From: Zoogloea sp.
Lineage (GTDB): Bacteria; Pseudomonadota; Gammaproteobacteria; Burkholderiales; Rhodocyclaceae
Direction of reading: 5' to 3'
Assembly: GCA_016720685.1 (NCBI GenBank)
Contig: JADKKC010000011.1
Span: forward strand, 27,275-91,274
DNA: 64,000 nucleotides
Shown: positions 43,151-51,819 of the stretch, piece by piece
Layout of the letters: the number at the start of each line of letters is the position of its first letter
How positions within the stretch are numbered: the stretch's first letter is position 1
Program-made: the position numbers and the translations under genes
Notes under the pieces: generated by a model
The model's input: only the letters and a program-made list of their open reading frames with translations
Database searches by the model: none
What the model was told of the DNA's origin: nothing

Positions 43151-43690
43151 ATGCGACGACAGCTCAAGCGTTACCTGCCCAGTCATGAGAAGCTCGCCGC
43201 CAACCGCTGGCTGGCACCTTTTGGCTCAAGCCTTTTCCACCCCCGCCTGTGGCACCTCAACCGTCACTCCGTGGCCGGCGCCGTTGCCGCGGGGCTGTTC
43301 TGCGGCCTGATTCCCGGCCCGCTCCAGATGCTGGCCGCCGCGCTGTGCTGCCTGGCCTTCCGGGTCAACCTGCCGCTGGCACTGGCCACCACCCTTTACA
43401 CCAATCCGCTCACCCTGGTGCCGCTCTACATCGCGGCGTTCTCGATCGGCGAATGGATTCTCGGCAACGGCAGCGGCCACTTCACCGCGCCGCCGGAATG
43501 GGGCGACACGAGTCTCATCGTCTGGGTCGAACACCTGGCCGGATGGATGGCGGGGCTGGGACGCCCGCTGTTCATCGGGCTCGTCGCGCTGGCCTCCGGC
43601 CTCTCACTGGCCGGCTACCTGCTGACCCGTCTCGCCTGGCGCAGCTATCTCATCCACAACTGGCGCAAGCGCAGAAACCGCAAGTCTTGA
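43151..43690 (+). CDS. DUF2062 membrane protein
   Basis: A 179-residue protein begins MRRQLKRYLPSHEKLAANRW. It has the DUF2062 signature HSVAGAVAAGLFCGLIPGPLQ and LYTNPLTLVPLYIAAFSIG, with three hydrophobic segments and a very basic end (IHNWRKRRNRKS). The role is unknown; in betaproteobacteria it usually sits beside comEC, as here. It is divergent from comEC, and its stop overlaps the next gene. Confidence 0.92.
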   Translation: MRRQLKRYLPSHEKLAANRWLAPFGSSLFHPRLWHLNRHSVAGAVAAGLFCGLIPGPLQMLAAALCCLAFRVNLPLALATTLYTNPLTLVPLYIAAFSIGEWILGNGSGHFTAPPEWGDTSLIVWVEHLAGWMAGLGRPLFIGLVALASGLSLAGYLLTRLAWRSYLIHNWRKRRNRKS

Positions 43691-44778
43691 AAATCACCTA
43701 CTTCATCGCGCTGCTGTGCCGCGTGCTGCATTTGCACAAGCGCAAAAAAACGGTGTACGCACCAAGGCGCCACAGCCAGCTGCCGCGCATTCTCCTGCGC
43801 ATCTACTTCGCGGCCGGATTTCTCCTCGCGCTCCTGGCCGTCGGCACGGCGGGTTTCTACATGGCAGGCGGCGACAAGGCCGATTTGTCCGACGCCTTCT
43901 ACATGACCATCATCACGGTCACCACCGTCGGCTATGGCGAAGTCGTGAAGATCGACGGCTTTGCCGAACGCTTCTTCGCCGGCATGATCGCGCTGGCGGG
44001 TTTTGGCGCCGTCACCTTTCTTTTTACCAGCCTGACCGTTTTCTTCCTCGAAAGCGATCTAGATTTCACCCTGCGGAGACGTCGCATGGAAAAGCAGATT
44101 CGCAAGCTCCACGGCCACTACATCATCTGCGGCTTCGGCCGGGTCGGACGCAACGTGGCCAATGAACTGAGCACCACCCATCGCCATTTCGTCGCCATCG
44201 ATTCCGACGAAGTTGCCCTGGAAGCCCAGCGCGATCGCCTGCCCGGCCTGGTTTACCTCGGAGGCGACGCCAGCGACGACGATCTGCTGCTTTCAGCCGG
44301 GATCCACGATGCCCAGGGCGTTTTTGCCGTCACCGGCGACGACAGCCGCAACCTGATGATCGTGTTCACCGCCAAGCAGCTCAATCCGAACGTGCGCATC
44401 GTGGCCCGCTGCCACGAGGTTCGCAACACCGAAAAGCTGCGCAAGGCCGGTGCCGACAGCGTGATCTCGCCGGATTTCACCGGCGGAATGCGGATCGCCT
44501 CCAGCATGATCCGGCCCCACGTCGTGTCCTTCCTCGACGAAATGCTCCGCTCCGAACTCAAGCTGCGCCTCGAGGAGGTGCAAGTGCCCCAGCACTTCGA
44601 ACCACGCGCGCTCGACACCCTGCGCCTGCGCAGCCCCAACTACGTGCTGCTGGCCGTGCGCAGCCACGGTGACGTGGTCTTCAACCCGCCCAAGGAATTC
44701 ATGCTCGAACCGGACCAGCACGTCATCGCAATGGCTTCGCCCCTCGGGCGGCAGGAACTCGAAAGCGCGCTGATGTGA
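43687..44778 (+). CDS. Two-helix potassium channel with TrkA-N/TrkA-C regulatory domains
   Basis: The 363-residue protein has two membrane helices (about residues 38-60 and 93-115) around the selectivity filter TVTTVGYGE. A Rossmann RCK domain (YIICGFGRVGRNVANEL) and a TrkA-C-like end follow. Such proteins are ligand-gated K+ channels or K+ channel-like regulators. The proposed start is TTG at 43687, overlapping the DUF2062 stop (TTGA); no ATG exists before the first helix. A GTG at about 43723 is the alternative. A terminator follows at once. Confidence 0.9.
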   Translation: MKITYFIALLCRVLHLHKRKKTVYAPRRHSQLPRILLRIYFAAGFLLALLAVGTAGFYMAGGDKADLSDAFYMTIITVTTVGYGEVVKIDGFAERFFAGMIALAGFGAVTFLFTSLTVFFLESDLDFTLRRRRMEKQIRKLHGHYIICGFGRVGRNVANELSTTHRHFVAIDSDEVALEAQRDRLPGLVYLGGDASDDDLLLSAGIHDAQGVFAVTGDDSRNLMIVFTAKQLNPNVRIVARCHEVRNTEKLRKAGADSVISPDFTGGMRIASSMIRPHVVSFLDEMLRSELKLRLEEVQVPQHFEPRALDTLRLRSPNYVLLAVRSHGDVVFNPPKEFMLEPDQHVIAMASPLGRQELESALM

Positions 44779-44779
44779 C

Positions 44780-44814
44780 AAGGCCCCGGAACGCTGGCGT
44801 TCCAGGGCCTTTTT
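44780..44814 (+). terminator. Bidirectional intrinsic terminator between K+ channel and chemoreceptor genes
   Basis: A long stem AAGGCCC-GGAACG/CGTTCC-GGGCCTT with one internal mismatch ends in TTTTT on the plus strand. It lies two bases after the channel stop and 20 bases from the stop of the convergent chemoreceptor gene. Confidence 0.88.
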
Positions 44815-44834
44815 GCACTGCGGATGATGCCGGC

Positions 44835-46856
44835 TCAGATCAGGAAGTGGGCCACATCCTGGCGCAACTGCTGGGCCAGGCTTTCCAGGTGATGGGCCGT
44901 ATCCGCGGTATCCCTGACCGCGGCGCTGTTCTGCTCGGCCATCTGGGCGATGTGCTCCACGTTGCGGGCAATCTCGGTGCTCGCGGCGCCCTGCTCGCGC
45001 AGGGCCGACGAAATGTCGGCCACCGCCCCGAGCACCTGGGTTGCACCGGTACGGATCTGCTCCATCGAGGTGCCGGCCTGCTGCGCCAGCACCACGCCGT
45101 CCTGCACCCGCGTCACGCCGTCCTGCATGGTATCCACGGCGCGTGCCGTGCCGCCCTGGATCGAAGCCACCATGCCGGTAATCTCGCCGGTCGCCTTTGC
45201 AGTGCGTTCGGCCAGCTTGCGCACCTCGTCGGCAACCACCGCAAAACCACGTCCGGTTTCACCGGCACGGGCTGCCTCGATGGCCGCATTGAGGGCCAGC
45301 AGGTTGGTCTGGTCGGCGATCTCCTTGATCGAGCTGACGATCGTAGAGATTCTCGCCGACTGGTCGCCCAGTTCCTGGATCACCGTTGCCGACTCGCGCA
45401 CCGAGGTGGCGATACGCTCCATCTCGCCTACCGTCCTGGCCACCACCGCTCCGCCTTCGGCAGACAAGCGCCCCGACGCCGAGGAAATCCCTTCCGCCTC
45501 GGAGGCACTGCTGGCAATCTCCTCGATCCCGACCGTCATTTCCTCGACCGCCGCAGCCATGCTCGATGCCGCCTCGCTTTGCTGCTCGGAACCCACCGAC
45601 ACCCGCGTTGCGGAACTGGCGAGCGACACCGCCGCGCTCGTCACATCGTTGGCGCCGTTCTGAACCTTGCCGATCACGTCGGCAAACGACTGTGCCATTT
45701 CGTTGAATTGATCGGCGACCAGCCGCAGTTCGTCGTTGGCCGAAAACTCGATGCGCGAGCGCAGGTCGCAGGCCGCCAGCGCACGGGCTCCGGCACGCAG
45801 TTCGTTCACCGACTGAATCACCGCAATGCAGAAGGCCGACGAGAGATACAAAAGAACCAGCACCGCCAGCGCGGCAAGCACCGCATCAATGGTCAGCGCC
45901 CGGTTCAAGCGGTCGAGCCGCTTGGCAAGCAGGTCCTGGGCGCCAGGAATGAGCACTTCGTAGGTCTTGGCGTAGGTCATGTCGATGGCCTTGGTGGTCA
46001 GCGCCAAATACACCGGCGCAGCCATCTCGAAATCGCCCTTGAGCATGTGCTCCTGCAACTCATTGACGACCTCGGAGGTCACCACGGCGAATTCCTGCTC
46101 CAGCTTGCCAAGAGACGCACCGAGCGCCGGATTGTTGGCCGCAGCCCGCTGCAGGTTTTCATTGAAGTCGGCCAGGGCCATGTTCAGTTCGCCAAGCTGC
46201 GAGCTGATATCGAACCGACGTTGCTCGTCCAGGGCCTTGGCCGCCAGCACGCCGGTGCCCATCGCCCGCAAACGCCCCAGCCGCTCGGAGACATCCGGCA
46301 CACGCCGCATCACGTTGTCGATGAGGTAATAGCTGTCGGCCGAAGGATCGAGGGTCAGGTTGCCTTCGTCGCTCATGTCGTGCAGCGCCAGGATGATCTT
46401 GCGGATGAGCGCCGTGTGGGCGAACAGGTTGTCGCGGGGCTTCATCTGCAGCCCGCCGGACTGGATGGCCTCCCACCCCGTCCGGACCTCGCTCCAGCGC
46501 TTGCCGACCGTGACAGCAGAGCTGGTAGCGAGCACCTCGTCGGCCGCCTTCATCGCCGCGACCATTTCGCCGGTTTTCTGCTGCAACGCGGGCCGCATCT
46601 CTTCGTTGCCGTTCAAAACCCCGGAGGACAAGGCCCGATGCTGCTGGAAAACCTGGAGAACCTTGAGCAGACGAGGAACCCGCTGCAGGGCATCCGCTTC
46701 CTTCTCGGCGAAAGCGACGCTCTCGTGCAGGGAAAGTGCGAGCTGAACGAGCAGAAATCCGATCACCAGCAAGGCAATCAGCCCGAGCAAAGCAAATTTT
46801 GCCGGATATCGCATGCGGTTCAGCATCGCCACCGCAGGCGCAAAAATAATTTTCAT
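44835..46856 (-). CDS. Methyl-accepting chemotaxis protein
   Basis: This 673-residue receptor has a first membrane helix (residues 18-45), a periplasmic all-helical sensor (about 46-310) with LQVFQQHRALSSGVLNGNE, and a second helix near 315-335. A HAMP domain follows (ALAACDLRSRIEFSANDELR), then the signalling hairpin with IKEIADQTNLLALNAAIEAA and GRGFAVVADEVRKLAERT. The sensor resembles the nitrate/nitrite-sensing (NIT) helical bundle, which is only an inference. No CheB/CheR-binding pentapeptide is seen at the C-terminus. It is transcribed alone. Confidence 0.94.
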   Translation of the reverse strand: MKIIFAPAVAMLNRMRYPAKFALLGLIALLVIGFLLVQLALSLHESVAFAEKEADALQRVPRLLKVLQVFQQHRALSSGVLNGNEEMRPALQQKTGEMVAAMKAADEVLATSSAVTVGKRWSEVRTGWEAIQSGGLQMKPRDNLFAHTALIRKIILALHDMSDEGNLTLDPSADSYYLIDNVMRRVPDVSERLGRLRAMGTGVLAAKALDEQRRFDISSQLGELNMALADFNENLQRAAANNPALGASLGKLEQEFAVVTSEVVNELQEHMLKGDFEMAAPVYLALTTKAIDMTYAKTYEVLIPGAQDLLAKRLDRLNRALTIDAVLAALAVLVLLYLSSAFCIAVIQSVNELRAGARALAACDLRSRIEFSANDELRLVADQFNEMAQSFADVIGKVQNGANDVTSAAVSLASSATRVSVGSEQQSEAASSMAAAVEEMTVGIEEIASSASEAEGISSASGRLSAEGGAVVARTVGEMERIATSVRESATVIQELGDQSARISTIVSSIKEIADQTNLLALNAAIEAARAGETGRGFAVVADEVRKLAERTAKATGEITGMVASIQGGTARAVDTMQDGVTRVQDGVVLAQQAGTSMEQIRTGATQVLGAVADISSALREQGAASTEIARNVEHIAQMAEQNSAAVRDTADTAHHLESLAQQLRQDVAHFLI

Positions 46857-46994
46857 GATTCCTCCGACAGGTTCGGCCCGGACCGAATGGCCCTTTCAAG
46901 CGTGAGGTCTTATCGGCCTCCCTGCCAGCAAACTTGAGGCTCCCCGCTCACTGTCGGCGGCCTGCCGGAAGCCTGGCACCCGCCCGTCGGACAC

Positions 46995-47693
46995 TCAGGA
47001 ACCCGCGCCCAGGACACCGTCCTGAAGCCGCAGCACACGGCTGGCCCGGCCCGCCAGGCTAAGGTCGTGGGTCACGATGACAAAGCCGGTGCCCTGCTCC
47101 TCGGCCAGCTCCAGCATCAGCGCAAAAACCTTCTCGGCGGTCTGGCGATCCAGGTTGCCGGTCGGCTCGTCGGCCAGCACGCAGGCCGGCCGGGTGACCA
47201 GCGCGCGGGCAATGGCCGCCCGCTGGCGCTCGCCGCCGGAGAGTTCGCCCGGCGTATGGTCGAGGCGATGCCCCAGCCCCACCGCCTTCAGGGTTTCGGC
47301 GGCGCGGGCAAGCGCCTCGTCGCGCTTCATGCGCCGCACGAACAGCGGCATGGCCACGTTTTCAAGGGCCGAAAACTCCGCCAGCAAATGATGGAACTGG
47401 TAGATGAAGCCCAGCGACTCGTTACGCAGCCGGCCCCGTTCGGCATCCGAAATCGTCGAGAAACCCTTGCCCAGCAGTTTCACCTCGCCCGCCGACGGCA
47501 CGTCCAGCCCGCCCAGCAGATGCAGCAGGGTGCTCTTGCCGGAACCCGATGTTCCCACCACCGCCACCCGCTCACCGGGCGCCACCGACAAGGACACGTC
47601 GCGCAGCACCTCCACCGCGTCGGCGCCTTCGCGGAAGGACTTGGACAGGCCGCAGCACTCGATCACGCGCGGCTTCATGGATGCATCACTCAT
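46995..47693 (-). CDS. lolD: Lipoprotein-releasing system ATP-binding protein
   Basis: A 232-residue ABC ATPase with Walker A GTSGSGKSTLLHLLGG, Q-loop FIYQFHHLLAEFSALENVA (the FHHLLxEFxxxENV signature is specific for LolD), signature LSGGERQRAAIARAL and Walker B VLADEPTGNLD. It powers release of outer-membrane lipoproteins to LolA. Its start overlaps the end of lolC by eight bases. Confidence 0.97.
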   Translation of the reverse strand: MSDASMKPRVIECCGLSKSFREGADAVEVLRDVSLSVAPGERVAVVGTSGSGKSTLLHLLGGLDVPSAGEVKLLGKGFSTISDAERGRLRNESLGFIYQFHHLLAEFSALENVAMPLFVRRMKRDEALARAAETLKAVGLGHRLDHTPGELSGGERQRAAIARALVTRPACVLADEPTGNLDRQTAEKVFALMLELAEEQGTGFVIVTHDLSLAGRASRVLRLQDGVLGAGS

Positions 47694-48939
47694 AGCGCAG
47701 GGCCTCCGCCGGGTTGAGACGCGAGGCCCGCCAGCTTGGATAAAGCGTCGCCACCAGGGTCAGAACGAAGGAAACGGCGCTGATCGTGATCACGTCCGAC
47801 CACTGCAGCTCGGAGGGCAGATCGGAAATGTAATAGACGTCCTTGGCCAGGAACTGCACGCCCAAGGCCTGCTCGATGGCCGGCACCACCACATCGATAT
47901 TGAGCGCCAGCCCGACGCCGCCGAGCACCCCGATCGCCAGCCCGATGAAGCCGATCAGCGCGCCCTGGATCACGAAGATGCCCATGATCGACCCCGGGCT
48001 CGCCCCCAGCGTACGCAGGATGGCGATATCGGCCTGCTTGTCCTGCACCGCCATCACCAGCGTCGACACGATATTGAAGGCGGCCACCGCCACGATCAGC
48101 AGCAGGATGATGAACATCACGTTCTTCTCGATCTGCACGGCCCGGAAAAAATTGGCGTGGCTGCGCGTCCAGTCGGACACCTGGGTGTCCACATCCACAT
48201 ACTGCATCAGCTCGCGGGCCACCCGCGGCGCGGCAAAAAGATCGTCCAGCTTGAGGCGAACGCCGGAAACCCGGTCTTCCATGCGGTAAAGCGTCTGGGC
48301 ATCCTGCAGGTGAACCAGCGCCAGGCTGGAATCGTATTCGTACATGCCCACTTCAAAAATGCCCACCACCCTGAACTGCTTGACGCGCGGCAGGATCGCC
48401 GCCGGCGTCACCAGCCCCTGCGGCGCGAGCAGCGTCACCTTGTCGCCCATCGTCACGCGCAGCGCCCGCGCCAGATCGGCCCCGAGCACGATGCCGAAAG
48501 CCCCCGGCTGCAGCGCATCGAAGCGCCCGAAACGCATGTGCTGGGCAAAGTCGGCCACCTTGTCCTCGGCATCCGGCAACACCCCGCGCACCAGCGTGCC
48601 CCGCACCGTCTGGTCGAAGGACAGCATGGCCTGGGCCTGCACAAAGGGCGCCGACGCCTTTACGCGGGGATGCTTCGCCACATCGTCGGCCACCCGCTGC
48701 CAGTTGGTCAGCTCGCCGTCGAACCCGCTCACCTGCACGTGGGAGGCCACGCCGAGAATGCGCGTGCGCAGTTCGCGCTGAAAGCCGTTCATCACCGACA
48801 GCACGACGATCAGGGCCGCCACGCCAAGGGCAATGCCCAGCATCGACACCAGCGAAATGAAGGAAATAAAGCGATTGCGGCCCTGCGCGCGCCGCTTGGA
48901 GCGGGTATAGCGCAGGCCGACGAGGAGTTCATAGGACAT
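47686..48939 (-). CDS. lolC: Lipoprotein-releasing system transmembrane protein LolC/E
   Basis: The 417-residue protein begins MSYELLVGLRYTRSKRRAQGRNRFIS, quoted here in part as MSYELLVGLRYTRSK. It has one helix near residue 25-50 (FISLVSMLGIALGVAALIVV), a large periplasmic domain, and three helices in the C-terminal third, the FtsX/LolE layout. The end WRASRLNPAEALRYE is characteristic. Only one LolC/E gene is present, so the complex may be a homodimer (LolF type) as in many betaproteobacteria. The ATG at 48939 is chosen over an upstream one at 48990. Confidence 0.95.
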   Translation of the reverse strand: MSYELLVGLRYTRSKRRAQGRNRFISFISLVSMLGIALGVAALIVVLSVMNGFQRELRTRILGVASHVQVSGFDGELTNWQRVADDVAKHPRVKASAPFVQAQAMLSFDQTVRGTLVRGVLPDAEDKVADFAQHMRFGRFDALQPGAFGIVLGADLARALRVTMGDKVTLLAPQGLVTPAAILPRVKQFRVVGIFEVGMYEYDSSLALVHLQDAQTLYRMEDRVSGVRLKLDDLFAAPRVARELMQYVDVDTQVSDWTRSHANFFRAVQIEKNVMFIILLLIVAVAAFNIVSTLVMAVQDKQADIAILRTLGASPGSIMGIFVIQGALIGFIGLAIGVLGGVGLALNIDVVVPAIEQALGVQFLAKDVYYISDLPSELQWSDVITISAVSFVLTLVATLYPSWRASRLNPAEALRYE

Positions 48940-49122
48940 TGAAAGGGAACCGGTAATGCAGAAACGCCGGCACGCGGCGCGAGGCCGCATTGTGCCGCAG
49001 TTGGCCCCCGCCGAAAACGAGGATGTGGCACCGGCCCGCCAACGGATCGCGACGTAATCACGCTTGCACCAAGCCCGGCCGCGTCATAATTCGCGATCAC
49101 GCCCCGTCACCAGGAATCCAGG

Positions 49123-50688
49123 ATGCATCCCCTCCTTCGCAGCGCCATCGTCGTTTCGCTCGCCATGCCCTGGGCTCCTGCAATGGCGCTGAACGCCACC
49201 GTGACCGAAAGCGGCGAGCTGCACAGCCAGCCTTACTTCACCGCGCCCCGCATCGCCCCCGTTCACCGCCTGAGCACCGTCGAAGTGCTGGAGCAGCGCC
49301 GGGACTGGGTCCGGATCGAGATCGGCGGCAATCGCAGCGGCTGGGTTCCGGAGCGCAGCCTGGATCTCGCAACGCAGGCCCCGGTCCGCGCCGACGCCCT
49401 CCCCGCCGCCCTGCCCGGCAGCGCACCGCAATGGATCCCGCGCAGCACGCCACGCGCCTCCAACCACGCCCTGATCCTGCCCCTCGGCGACGCCGCAGAC
49501 GCAGCCAGCGCCACCGCCATCGCACGCCTGATGGGCGTACCCGACGCCAACATCCAGCAGCCGGCCCCGGGCAAACTCGACGCCGACGGACTGCGCCAGG
49601 CGCTGGCCGGGCTCGATGCCCGGCTCGGCGCCGACGACCGTGCCTTCATCTACCTGTCCGGCCAGGGCAGCCGCAACCCGTGCGGCGACGCGATCCTCAC
49701 CGCAAACGGGGAGAACGTCCTGCTGGCCGAATTCACCCGCTACCTGCTCAACCTCGCCCGCAAGGCCGACAAGCTCGTCGTCGTCATCGATGCCGGCCGC
49801 GGCGATGGCCATGCCAGCGGGCTCAGCGGGCGTTACACGGCCGGCGCCTCTGCCTGCAGCGGTAACCTAGCCCAGGCCCCCGCGTCGCCCGGCAACAACG
49901 TGCTGATCGTGCACGCCAGCCGCAGCGGCCAGAACGCCTTCGCCGACGACAAGGGCGGCCTCGCCACCCAGGCCCTGCGCGCCTGCCTCGACAGCCAGGC
50001 CAATCCGGCCGGGCTGGCAAACGGCGACGCATGGCGGCGCTGCGCCCAGGCCGCCATCGACAGCCGCGGCGGCCCGCAGCACATCACCCTCGGCGGCAAC
50101 CCGGCCCTGATTCCCGCCCCCGGCCTCGCCGGCAGCGGCCCCACCGACCCGCGCCAGCTGCTGCAGGCCATTCACGCCCAGAAGAGCGAGCGCCGCAGCG
50201 TCAGCATTGGCGGCCTGCGTCCCGGCTACCGGGCTGGCGAAAGCATCCAGCTCACCGTGACCGGGCCAAAATCCAGCCCCCCGCAGTTCAGCTCTCTTTA
50301 CCTGCTGGCCGCTGGCGACAAGGGTTTCATCCTGCTCCACCCCGGCCCGGCAGCGCCCGCCGAACGCTTCGAGGGCAGCCAGACCCTGAACCTGCCCATC
50401 GACCCGAGCACCCGCGAGGCCATCGGCAACGGCCGGCTGCGCCTCCTCGCCCTCGTCACCGACAGCCCGCGCAACTTCCAGCGCAGCGGCTTCGGCGGTG
50501 CGGGCGCCCGCGTCGCCACCGCCCCCGCGGACGCCCGCACCCTGCGCGACCTGCCCCTCGAGATCCTCGGCGGCGACAACAGCCCAACCTGTCAGCACAG
50601 CGAGACCCGCAATCTCGGAGCCGGCCGCGCGCGCCAGTGCTCGGCCGCCTTCGGCGCGGCCCTCGCCGACATCACGATCACCCCCTGA
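49123..50688 (+). CDS. Exported SH3-domain protein with catalytically degenerate caspase-like domain
   Basis: The 521-residue protein has a signal peptide (MHPLLRSAIVVSLAMPWAPAMA). A bacterial SH3 domain follows at about 25-85 (VEVLEQRRDWVRIEIGG...GWV). A peptidase C14-like domain spans about 110-330. In the two places where caspases carry catalytic His and Cys, this protein reads FIYLSGQGSR (Gln for His) and VVVIDAGRGDG (Gly for Cys). The last 170 residues resemble the DUF4384-like sheets often linked to such domains (GESIQLTVTGP, YLLAAGDKGFILLHPG). It is therefore probably a binding or scaffold protein of the cell envelope rather than a protease. It is placed alone before the rpfE-recJ pair. 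Confidence 0.8.
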   Translation: MHPLLRSAIVVSLAMPWAPAMALNATVTESGELHSQPYFTAPRIAPVHRLSTVEVLEQRRDWVRIEIGGNRSGWVPERSLDLATQAPVRADALPAALPGSAPQWIPRSTPRASNHALILPLGDAADAASATAIARLMGVPDANIQQPAPGKLDADGLRQALAGLDARLGADDRAFIYLSGQGSRNPCGDAILTANGENVLLAEFTRYLLNLARKADKLVVVIDAGRGDGHASGLSGRYTAGASACSGNLAQAPASPGNNVLIVHASRSGQNAFADDKGGLATQALRACLDSQANPAGLANGDAWRRCAQAAIDSRGGPQHITLGGNPALIPAPGLAGSGPTDPRQLLQAIHAQKSERRSVSIGGLRPGYRAGESIQLTVTGPKSSPPQFSSLYLLAAGDKGFILLHPGPAAPAERFEGSQTLNLPIDPSTREAIGNGRLRLLALVTDSPRNFQRSGFGGAGARVATAPADARTLRDLPLEILGGDNSPTCQHSETRNLGAGRARQCSAAFGAALADITITP

Positions 50689-50790
50689 AGCGGCGCGGCG
50701 GCCGGCCGGGGGGCCGCCACGTGATAAACTTCGGCGCCGGATTTTCACCTTTCAATCCGGCACTTACCGGACACTTCCCCCCCGCAATCC

Positions 50791-51819
50791 ATGCAGTTCC
50801 ACCTCGTTCTGCCCGGCCTCGCCTGGCCCTCGGGCGCCGCGTCCCAGATAGCCGACGCCCCGCCGCTCACCGCCCTGTCCACCCTGCTCGGCCACGCCCG
50901 CCACGACTGGCAGCCCACGCTGGCCCCCGAAACCTGGCTGGCCCGGCAATTCGGCGCCAACGAGGCCCGCCTGCCCTATGCCGCCCTGCGCCGCGGCGGC
51001 GAAACCCCGCCCCCCGAGCCCGGCGCCCACTGGCTGTGCTGCGATCCGGCGCACCTTCATTTCTCCCGCGACAGGCTGCTCCTCGCCGACGCCTCGAGCC
51101 TCGCCATCACCCGCGCCGAAGCCGACACGCTGATCACCGGGCTCAACGAACTCTTCGCCGACATCGGCCGCTTCGAAGCCCCGGCACCCGAGCGCTGGTA
51201 TGTGGCGCTGACCGAAGAGCCGCGCCCGTTCTTCCACCCGCTGGCCGACGTCAATGGCCGGCCGGTACAGCTCTTCATGCCCGAAGGCGAAGACATCGCC
51301 CGCTGGGCACGCCTCGCCAACGAACTCGAAGTGTGGCTCTACAACCACCCGATCAACGCCGCGCGCGAGGCCACCGGCCAGCGCAGCATCAACGGCGTGT
51401 GGCTGTGGGGTGCCGGCCCGCAGGATCTGCCCCTCCGCGCCCCGGCCAGCCAGATCCAGGCCGACGCGCCCTTCGCCCGTGGACTGGCACTGCACGCCGG
51501 CATCACGCCGCGGCCAGCCGACCACTACATCGAGGGCACCGGCCTCGCGGTCATCGACACCCTCCAGCGCCCGTCCCTGCACTTCGACGCCGCCGCATGG
51601 CTGAGCGCCATCGCGCAGCTCGAAACCGACTGGTTCGCCCCGCTGCTCAAAGCCCTCAAGGCCAAAAAAATCACCGCGCTCCGCATCAGCGCCCCCGGCG
51701 ACAAACACCACCTGCAGCTCGACGTCGCAGCGTCCAGCCTGTGGAAGTTCTGGCGCAAGCCCCGGCCGCTGGCCGCGCTCCTGGCCACCGCGCCGCAACC
51801 GAAGCCCCAGAATCCATGA
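50791..51819 (+). CDS. RpfE-like conserved protein (COG4255 type)
   Basis: A 342-residue soluble protein begins MQFHLVLPGLAWP. Its features are WLARQFGA, DPAHLHFSRDRLLLADASSL, FFHPLADVNGRPVQLFMPEG and NGVWLWGAG, shared by the family named after Xanthomonas RpfE. Some databases relate the family to phosphoglycerate-mutase/alkaline-phosphatase-like proteins, but the function is not established. It overlaps recJ by four bases (ATGA), and the rpfE-recJ link is also known in Xanthomonas, which supports the assignment. Confidence 0.82.
   Translation: MQFHLVLPGLAWPSGAASQIADAPPLTALSTLLGHARHDWQPTLAPETWLARQFGANEARLPYAALRRGGETPPPEPGAHWLCCDPAHLHFSRDRLLLADASSLAITRAEADTLITGLNELFADIGRFEAPAPERWYVALTEEPRPFFHPLADVNGRPVQLFMPEGEDIARWARLANELEVWLYNHPINAAREATGQRSINGVWLWGAGPQDLPLRAPASQIQADAPFARGLALHAGITPRPADHYIEGTGLAVIDTLQRPSLHFDAAAWLSAIAQLETDWFAPLLKALKAKKITALRISAPGDKHHLQLDVAASSLWKFWRKPRPLAALLATAPQPKPQNP

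Noticed and set aside
50031..51815. Upstream extension of the recJ frame back into the caspase-like and rpfE-like genes
   Set aside because: Similarity to RecJ begins at the ATG at 51816; the upstream part is Arg/Pro-rich shadow of the other genes.
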